This document shows, in pieces, positions 40,673 through 45,882 of a DNA stretch of 45,882 bases. The position numbers were made by a program, and so were the translations under genes. Under the pieces are notes generated by a model. It was given only the letters and a program-made list of their open reading frames with translations, ran no database searches and had not been told where the DNA came from. Source of the DNA: Eubacterium sp. (GTDB taxonomy: Bacteria > Bacillota > Clostridia > Lachnospirales > Lachnospiraceae); contig JALERM010000076.1 of NCBI GenBank assembly GCA_022764165.1, positions 1 to 45,882 of the forward strand. Reading direction: 5' to 3'. Each line of letters begins with the position of its first letter. Positions within the stretch are counted from its first letter, which is position 1.

Positions 40673-42876
40673 GTAAAGTCAAAAGACCGATGTGTCTTGC
40701 TGCCTGCATCCTTGCTTTTGTAATTATTCTGGCAGACCTGTTGGGGATTTCCTGGATATGGAGATCGCCGGCAGGTCGGGTGCCGGATTCGGAAAGAGAA
40801 AAAATCACTGCACAGGGTGAGGTTTACGATCAGGAAGAGCAAATCTATACGAATCAAGTGATAACATATCTATATCTGAAACGTACCAGTCTGTATGTGA
40901 ATGGTAAAACATACCCCATAAGAAATATCAAATGTTACATAGAGGGAAGCCAGGAAAATTTTCTGGGGGAATGTCTGTCAGTGACAGGAACACTGGAGGT
41001 TCCTGAAGAACCTGGAAATCCGGGAGAATTTAATCGGAGGCGTTATGAACAGGCACGGAAAATAGACTATTATCTGAAAAAATGCAGAATTGGGGAACGA
41101 AGTTCTGAGCAGCAGGGATTTGCAGTACTTATGGCAAAATGCAGAAATTACTTCAGTGGGGTTCTGGAAAGTATTTTCCCGGAACAGGAAGCAGGAGTGC
41201 TGGAAGCTATGCTTTTGGGAGAAAAGAAGCTTCTGGAGGATGAAGTGCAGTCGGGCTTTCAGGCAGCCGGCATCAGTCATGTGATTGCCATATCCGGGCT
41301 CCATATCAGTATGCTGGGGGCTGCACTATGGTCAGCCATGCAGTGGGTCGGATTTCCCATAATCTTAAATGCAGCGGTATCCTGTACCGTTCTTCTGGGA
41401 TACGGTGTACTGATTAATAATCCTGCGACAGCAGTGCGGGCAGTTATCATGTTCCTGGTGATGATAGGTGCGAGACTGTTTGGGAGAGCATACGATCTGC
41501 TTTCGGCACTCTCTCTGGCGGCAATCCTCCTCCTTGTAGATAACCCGGATTTGTTGTTTTCAGGTAGTTTCCAGCTTTCTTTTGCGGCAGTTGTTGCCAT
41601 GGGGACGTATGTGGCTCAGAAAAGAGAACTGCTTCGGATGCTATTTCCAGGAAAACGGTGGATGGAAACGGCAGGAACCGGATTGGCACTGTGGATCAGC
41701 ATGCTTCCGGTGAGTCTGTCAGTATTTTCTCAGGTGTCAATGGTTGGAATTCTCTGCAATCTGGTGGTACTGCCGTTGATGCCTCTGGTGCTGGGATCAG
41801 GTTTTACGGCTCTGATTCTGGGGTGTTGGAGCTGCCGGGTGGGAAGTATTGCGGGAATACCAGCCTATGGGCTGGTAAAGCTATTTGAAGCAACCGGAAC
41901 TTTGGTAGAAAAAATTTCGTGGGGTGTATGGACACCCGGGAATCCTTCCATTGTAATCGTTGTAATTTGTTATATACTGTTGGGATTAGAACTTGTTCTG
42001 GAAAAAAGGATTTCCAGGAGAATAGTGCAGGCAGCATTATCCGTATGGATACCTGCAGCCGTGATATTGATTTTGTCAGCTCCCTGGAAAAATGTTGACA
42101 GTATTACGGTTCTGGATGTGGGGCAGGGAGATGGAATTGTTCTCCGAAGTGGAAAAGTTCAGATTCTGGTTGACGGAGGCAGCACCAGCAGGAGTCAGGT
42201 GGGCAAATACGTCCTGCTTCCTTATCTGAAACATGAAGGCATATCCGTACTGGAAGGGATTTTTCTGACTCACACGGATGAAGATCATATGAATGGTGCG
42301 AAAGAAGTGCTGGAAGAAGCACAGAAAGGATGGCTGACCGTGCAGCAGGTATTTTTTCCTGTCTGGATGGCACAGACCGAAGAAGGGAAGGAGATTTTAC
42401 GGCTGGCGGAACAATGTGGAGCTTCCTGCCGGACACTGCAGACAGGAGACAGTTTATGCATGGGAAATGCGATGATACGGATTCTTCATCCCGGAACAGG
42501 GGATTATTCTCAAGATCCCAATGGTGGTTCTCTGGTTTTTGAGTGGGAGTGTGACGGGATACGTGCACTTTTTACCGGAGATTTGCCCTTGGAACAGGAA
42601 GAAGGATTACTGGACAGGGTTCGTCCCTGTACATTTCTGAAAGCGGCGCACCACGGTTCGAATGGATCCACATCAGAACAATTTCTGGAGAAAGCCAGCC
42701 CAAAAGCAGTCTGGATTTCCTGTGGAATCAATAACCGGTACGGACATCCGGGGGAGGAGACTATGGAAAGGCTTAAAAATTATGGTGCTGAAATTTTTCG
42801 GACTGATCAGCAGGGTGCATTGATATTGAGCCGAAAATCCAACACTGAGTCATGGGGGTTAGTTACTGTTCGATAG
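40669..42876 (+). CDS. comEC: ComEC/Rec2 DNA-uptake channel
   Basis: 735 residues. The layout is an N-terminal membrane segment, an OB-like soluble region (about 40-150), a competence domain of many membrane helices (GISHVIAISGLHISMLGAAL, then NNPATAVRAVIMFLVMIGAR), and a C-terminal metallo-beta-lactamase-like domain (VLDVGQGDGIVL, LTHTDEDHMNG, AAHHGSNGSTS). ComEC transports single-stranded DNA across the membrane. Its start overlaps the GerM gene (ATGAG/TGA) and comEA is upstream, so an uptake pathway may be complete if pilus genes exist elsewhere. Confidence 0.93.
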   Translation: MSKVKRPMCLAACILAFVIILADLLGISWIWRSPAGRVPDSEREKITAQGEVYDQEEQIYTNQVITYLYLKRTSLYVNGKTYPIRNIKCYIEGSQENFLGECLSVTGTLEVPEEPGNPGEFNRRRYEQARKIDYYLKKCRIGERSSEQQGFAVLMAKCRNYFSGVLESIFPEQEAGVLEAMLLGEKKLLEDEVQSGFQAAGISHVIAISGLHISMLGAALWSAMQWVGFPIILNAAVSCTVLLGYGVLINNPATAVRAVIMFLVMIGARLFGRAYDLLSALSLAAILLLVDNPDLLFSGSFQLSFAAVVAMGTYVAQKRELLRMLFPGKRWMETAGTGLALWISMLPVSLSVFSQVSMVGILCNLVVLPLMPLVLGSGFTALILGCWSCRVGSIAGIPAYGLVKLFEATGTLVEKISWGVWTPGNPSIVIVVICYILLGLELVLEKRISRRIVQAALSVWIPAAVILILSAPWKNVDSITVLDVGQGDGIVLRSGKVQILVDGGSTSRSQVGKYVLLPYLKHEGISVLEGIFLTHTDEDHMNGAKEVLEEAQKGWLTVQQVFFPVWMAQTEEGKEILRLAEQCGASCRTLQTGDSLCMGNAMIRILHPGTGDYSQDPNGGSLVFEWECDGIRALFTGDLPLEQEEGLLDRVRPCTFLKAAHHGSNGSTSEQFLEKASPKAVWISCGINNRYGHPGEETMERLKNYGAEIFRTDQQGALILSRKSNTESWGLVTVR

Positions 42877-42954
42877 CGCTGACGCTTTTACGATTGTGCT
42901 ATCGGGAAAACAGTCCAGCGAAAAGTACGGTTAATTAACGTGGATTATACTAAC

Positions 42955-42983
42955 TTTACATTAAAAAAAGGACATGCTATAAT
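42955..42983 (+). promoter_or_regulatory. Promoter of the DUF3298 gene
   Basis: TTTACA (42955-42960), a 17-base spacer and TATAAT (42978-42983), 37 bases before the ATG at 43020. A dyad CGATAGC/GCTATCG (42871-42904), overlapping the comEC stop, precedes it without a T-run. Confidence 0.7.
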
Positions 42984-43019
42984 TTGTGTAAATAAGTTTT
43001 TGTGAAGGAGAATATATAG

Positions 43020-43814
43020 ATGAGAAAGAAAACTGGTTTGACGTTAGGGATTTGTGCCGGCGTACTTGCTATTGTTGCTGTCGTTGTGGGAACTGGTGTG
43101 GTAGTAAAAATGTTTGGGGAAAAAGATGAAGCCAGAGAAGAAACCTATGTGCCGGAAGAAATGGAATCACAGCCGGAGCAGCAGGATACAGAAGCCAGTA
43201 AGGCAGAACCTCTTTCCTATACATCAGTGATGATCCAGGCGGGAGATTATGTCACGGTGGAATATCCGGTATTCTCAGGCGGGGAGTATCAGGAAGCGGT
43301 ACAGCGTCTGAACGAGAGGTTTAAAAGTGAAGCTGAACGTATTGCATCGGAACAGGAAACAGAAATGAACTCTTTTTTGACAGAGGCAGAAAAGATGGAT
43401 ATGGATATTTCCGTCAGTTTTGAAAGAAGTCTGAAAAACGTATATATTGAAGGTTCTATGATTTGTGTAGAACAGTCTGATTATTCGTATACAGGAGGCG
43501 CTCATGGGCTGGCAGGATTAACAGGCATTAATTATGATCTGGAAGAAGAACGGGAATTGTCCATGGAAGAAGTTCTGGGCTGTTCTAAAGAAAATGCAGT
43601 GGAAGCTGTTGCCGGGGCTTTTTCCCGAACAGAACTTGTACAGGAGGGGATTATTACCCTGGATCAGGTACGTGAAAATGTGGATGAAGCTGTATATTAC
43701 ATGACTGAAGAAGGGCTGCATATTGTATTTCCTCAGTATAGCCTGGGAGCTTATGCAATTGGAATGCCGGAAGCTGTGGTAACAGAGCAGGATGTGAAAG
43801 CTGTACAAAGCTGA
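43020..43814 (+). CDS. DUF3298/RsiV-like membrane-anchored protein
   Basis: 264 residues. One N-terminal membrane helix (LTLGICAGVLAIVAVVVGTG) is followed by a Glu/Gln-rich linker. An extracytoplasmic part has the DUF4163/DUF3298 pattern (YPVFSGGEYQEAVQRLNERF, SYTGGAHGLAGLTGINYDLE, then VFPQYSLGAYAIGMPEAV). The family includes the anti-sigma factor RsiV. Here there is no cytoplasmic anti-sigma segment and no adjacent sigma factor gene, so function is open. It starts with GAAGGAG eleven bases upstream. Confidence 0.8.
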   Translation: MRKKTGLTLGICAGVLAIVAVVVGTGVVVKMFGEKDEAREETYVPEEMESQPEQQDTEASKAEPLSYTSVMIQAGDYVTVEYPVFSGGEYQEAVQRLNERFKSEAERIASEQETEMNSFLTEAEKMDMDISVSFERSLKNVYIEGSMICVEQSDYSYTGGAHGLAGLTGINYDLEEERELSMEEVLGCSKENAVEAVAGAFSRTELVQEGIITLDQVRENVDEAVYYMTEEGLHIVFPQYSLGAYAIGMPEAVVTEQDVKAVQS

Positions 43815-43835
43815 TATTATATGGCGGGAGTGAGC

Positions 43836-44813
43836 ATGAAAAGTATTCTGGAAGACATTAAAAAGGAAGAATATCAAAGAGTATATCTGTTTTATGGTGA
43901 AGAGGAATATCTGAGAAGACAGTACCGTGACAAATTAATTCAGGCACTGAATCCGGATGGAGACACCATGAATTTTGCAAGATTTGAGGGAAAAGGAATC
44001 AACGTACGCGAGATTATTTCTCTGGGTGAAACCATTCCATTTTTTGCGGACAGAAGAGTATTGCTCCTGGAAAATACAGGATTTTTTAAAGGGCAGTGCC
44101 CGGAATTGACAGAATATATCGGAAAACTGCCGGATTATCTTGTGTTACTCTTTGTAGAGAGTGAAGTAGATAAGAGAACCAAAATGTATAAGGCAGTGAC
44201 AAAAAACGGAAGAGCCGTGGAGTTTTCCAGACAAAAAGATGAAACTCTGATGCGCTGGGTTTTGGGTATTCTTAAGAGAGAGGGGCGTCAGATCACACAG
44301 AGGGATATGGAGTTGTTTCTCACAAAAACCGGAAATGAAATGAGTAATATTGAGAAAGAGCTTGAGAAATTGATCTGTTATACTATGGGGAGATCTGTGG
44401 TCACGGCGGAGGATATCGAGGCGGTATGCACTACCCGTGTTACCAACCAGATATTTGCCATGGTTCAGGCTGTTTCTGAACAGAATCAGAGGAAAGCTCT
44501 GGATTTGTATTATGATTTGCTGGCACTGAAAGAGCCGCCGATGCATATTCTTTATCTCCTTGCCCGCCAGTTCAACCAGCTTCTGCAGGTAAAAGAACTG
44601 CGGTCACAGGGAATGGGAAATAAGGAAATAGAGACAAAAACAGGAATTCAGGGCTTTGTGATCCGCAAATATATGGGAATTATCGGAAGATATACTTCAG
44701 AAGAACTTCGCCAGGCCGTGGAAGACTTTACACAGGCAGAAGAAGATGTGAAAACAGGGCGTCTGAATGACGTGCTCAGCGTAGAATTGCTGATTGTAAA
44801 GTACACGAAATAA
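43836..44813 (+). CDS. holA: DNA polymerase III delta subunit
   Basis: 325 residues from ATG 43836 behind GCGGGAG; an in-frame ATG at 43821 is less well placed. The N-terminus (KKEEYQRVYLFYGEEEYLRR) and the downstream regions (ETIPFFADRRVLLLENTGFF, LPDYLVLLFVESEVDKRTKM, LYDLLALKEPPMHILYLLAR, RQFNQLL) match HolA. It opens the sliding clamp as part of the clamp loader. The holA-rpsT convergent arrangement is common in Firmicutes and supports a chromosomal location. Confidence 0.93.
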   Translation: MKSILEDIKKEEYQRVYLFYGEEEYLRRQYRDKLIQALNPDGDTMNFARFEGKGINVREIISLGETIPFFADRRVLLLENTGFFKGQCPELTEYIGKLPDYLVLLFVESEVDKRTKMYKAVTKNGRAVEFSRQKDETLMRWVLGILKREGRQITQRDMELFLTKTGNEMSNIEKELEKLICYTMGRSVVTAEDIEAVCTTRVTNQIFAMVQAVSEQNQRKALDLYYDLLALKEPPMHILYLLARQFNQLLQVKELRSQGMGNKEIETKTGIQGFVIRKYMGIIGRYTSEELRQAVEDFTQAEEDVKTGRLNDVLSVELLIVKYTK

Positions 44814-44830
44814 AAAAAGAAAGAACAAAA

Positions 44831-44865
44831 AAGGACAATCATTGACGGGATGATTGTCCTTGCTT
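44831..44865. terminator. Bidirectional terminator between holA and rpsT
   Basis: AAGGACAATCAT (44831-44842) and ATGATTGTCCTT (44850-44861) form a perfect 12-base-pair stem with a 7-base loop. GCTTTT follows on the plus strand and TTTTTTGTTC on the minus strand. It serves holA and rpsT, which converge here. Confidence 0.9.
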
Positions 44866-44916
44866 TTAATCCTTAATTTTGTCTGTAACATTTGATATAC
44901 AGACAGTCAGCCGTAA

Positions 44917-45180
44917 TTAAGCGATTGTGTTAACTGCTTTTGTAACACGGGCAACTTTTCTTGCCGCATTGTTTTTATGATATACACCCTTAGATGCTGC
45001 ACTCTCAATAGCAGAGATAGCTGCCGGAAGAGCTGCCTGAGCTGCTGCCAGATCTTTGTTAGCAACTGCTGTATCAACTTTCTTCATAGCAGTTTTAACT
45101 GCAGAACGGATGGATTTATTTCTTTCAGCTTTTGTTCTGTTAACCAGAATTCTTTTTTTAGCAGATTTGATATTTGCCAT
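44917..45180 (-). CDS. rpsT: 30S ribosomal protein S20
   Basis: 87 residues. The sequence MANIKSAKKRILVNRTKAER, then NKSIRSAVKTAMKKVDTA and AASKGVYHKNNAARKVARVT, is canonical S20, which binds the 5' domain of 16S rRNA. The minus-strand ribosome binding site TTGGAGGTCG precedes the ATG at 45180. The gene converges with holA. Its leader is about 135 bases long, room for autoregulation, but no specific element is identified. Confidence 0.97.
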   Translation of the reverse strand: MANIKSAKKRILVNRTKAERNKSIRSAVKTAMKKVDTAVANKDLAAAQAALPAAISAIESAASKGVYHKNNAARKVARVTKAVNTIA

Positions 45181-45349
45181 TTGATTCGACCTCCAACATA
45201 ATCCTATATAATTTTCTTATGGTTATTCCGAAACACGACCCGAATGGTATGTAAAACGGGCGGTCAGGATAATATTTGATCAGCTTAGACACGGAAAAGC
45301 CAATCCGAACACACTTATATAGTTTATGCCAAGAAATGGGGTTTGTCAA
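45181..45349 (-). promoter_or_regulatory. rpsT promoter and leader
   Basis: On the minus strand TTGACA (45349-45344), a 17-base spacer and TAAACT (45326-45321) form a good promoter. The transcript leader of about 135 bases contains a CCCG...CGGG pairing around 45239-45262. No gene is supported here. Confidence 0.7.
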
Positions 45350-45416
45350 TGGTTTTTTCGTTGTAAGATGGGGTATTTATAAAAAAGTATATTTCTTTGT
45401 TAATTTGAAGAGGGAC

Positions 45417-45580
45417 GGAAACTTCATATCATTTTTTCAGAAGCAGGCCGTTCCTCCTCAGCTAGCCGCTAACTACGACTAATTGACGCTCAGGAAAGCC
45501 TTCGCGCCAAAGTCTCCGTAAGCGTCGGATCTTCGGACTCACTTTCCCCAATGCTTCTGAAAAAATGATATGAAGTTTCC
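45417..45580. repeat. Structured repeat, copy A (29-bp perfect hairpin arms)
   Basis: Arms at 45417-45445 and 45552-45580 are perfect inverted complements over 29 bases. They enclose about 106 bases that share a core with copy B, including GACTAATTGACGCTCAGGA and CCTTCGCGCCAAAGTCT. An inner stem GACGCT/AGCGTC (45485-45490, 45521-45526) exists only in this copy. No ORF is shared with copy B in frame. The class is not recognised; a MITE-like insertion or a structured RNA are both possible. Confidence 0.7.
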
Positions 45581-45632
45581 TGTTCTCTTCCAAATGTAAC
45601 AAAATGCGTGAGGGAGGGGTGGATGTTGTACT

Positions 45633-45661
45633 TTGAGACAATTAATATGAGTTTTTATAAT
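45633..45661 (+). promoter_or_regulatory. Promoter-like sequence between the two repeat copies
   Basis: TTGAGA (45633-45638), a 17-base spacer and TATAAT (45656-45661), at the centre of the inverted duplication. Transcription would run through copy B. Confidence 0.5.
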
Positions 45662-45741
45662 AGCACTTGTTGTGATTAAAGTTTAGCATGCATCCCTTCT
45701 AGGCGCATTTTGTTTCGTTTGGAATTAGACAGGAGAATCTA

Positions 45742-45882
45742 TGGTATTTTTCAGAAGCATTGGGGAAAGCGAGTCCGAAAATATGCACTTAGCAAGACTT
45801 TGGCGCGAAGGCTCTCCTGAGCGTCAATTAGTCGCGCTTAGTGCAGAGTTGAGGAGGAGCGGCCTGCTTCTGAAAAATACCA
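45742..45882. repeat. Structured repeat, copy B (inverted, 18-bp perfect arms)
   Basis: The reverse complement of the copy A core, about four-fifths identical by eye. Arms at 45742-45759 and 45865-45882 are perfect complements over 18 bases up to the window edge. The inner CAGAAGCA part of the arms matches copy A, while the outer part differs but still pairs. Flanks are also inverted relatives: 45588-45608 matches the complement of 45704-45724 at about 18 of 21 positions. Confidence 0.7.

Noticed and set aside
45741-45882. An open frame through repeat copy B starting ATG 45741 behind ACAGGAG
   Set aside because: The corresponding frame in copy A has no ATG at the equivalent place, shifts by one base inside the core and meets a stop. 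The conserved signal is base pairing, not codons. It could still be coding if it extends past the window edge.
1-45882. CRISPR arrays, rRNA and tRNA genes
   Set aside because: No regularly spaced repeat array beyond the coding 21-bp repeats was seen, and no rRNA segment or tRNA cloverleaf was recognised on either strand.

Overview
The window looks like a chromosomal segment of a gut-type Firmicute, most likely a Lachnospiraceae member. The evidence is moderate-to-low G+C, strong GGAGG-type ribosome binding sites with some TTG and GTG starts, Tn1549-like conjugative-element genes, and a core chromosomal run comEA - response regulator - histidine kinase - GerM lipoprotein - comEC - holA - rpsT. 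Species assignment is inference; no rRNA or tRNA gene was seen.

Positions 1-34440 read as a tandem stack of integrative elements at one attachment site. Three large serine recombinase genes (370-2238, 28619-30306, 32762-34438) all point the same way. Each ends at a short sequence that can be read as V-E-T-V (2098-2109, 30411-30422, 34401-34420), the conserved C-terminal motif of the 23S rRNA methyltransferase RumA/RlmD, a known integration target. On this reading element 1 lies mostly left of the window, element 2 spans about 2098-30422, and element 3 about 30411-34410. Element 3 begins with a replacement rumA-like 3' end and a truncated tnpV.

Element 2 is a decayed, at best mobilizable relative of Tn1549-like elements. 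It has a 5'-truncated parB, tnpV, a damaged replication-initiator-like gene, parM-parR, an oriT-like region, mobC and a relaxase with a long overlapping coiled-coil ORF, but no type IV secretion genes. Its cargo is a complete type 1 BREX phage-defence operon (brxA, brxB, brxC, pglX, pglZ, brxL; 8226-24487) behind a promoter and a small Xre regulator. Three accessory genes sit inside the operon: a membrane protein between brxC and pglX, and an unknown protein plus an AlbA_2/ATPase regulator between pglX and pglZ. An OLD-family nuclease and short UvrD-like helicase pair (Gabija-like) follows brxL. The membrane protein, the 316-residue unknown, the OLD/helicase pair and the middle of pglX are visibly more A+T-rich than the BREX core, suggesting modular exchange. 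A convergent Xre repressor with three palindromic operators appears to control the recombinase promoter at the right end of element 2, but that recombinase carries a frameshift and an amber stop.

From about 34440 onward is host chromosome, starting with scars: a Fic N-terminal fragment, an orphan winged-helix ORF, and a V4R gene next to a diguanylate cyclase with an internal deletion. It continues with intact housekeeping genes for DNA uptake, two-component signalling, the DNA polymerase III delta subunit and ribosomal protein S20. The last 470 bases hold two diverged copies of an unrecognised structured repeat in inverted orientation. Their hairpin arms differ between copies yet stay perfectly self-complementary, which makes this the least explained signal in the window.
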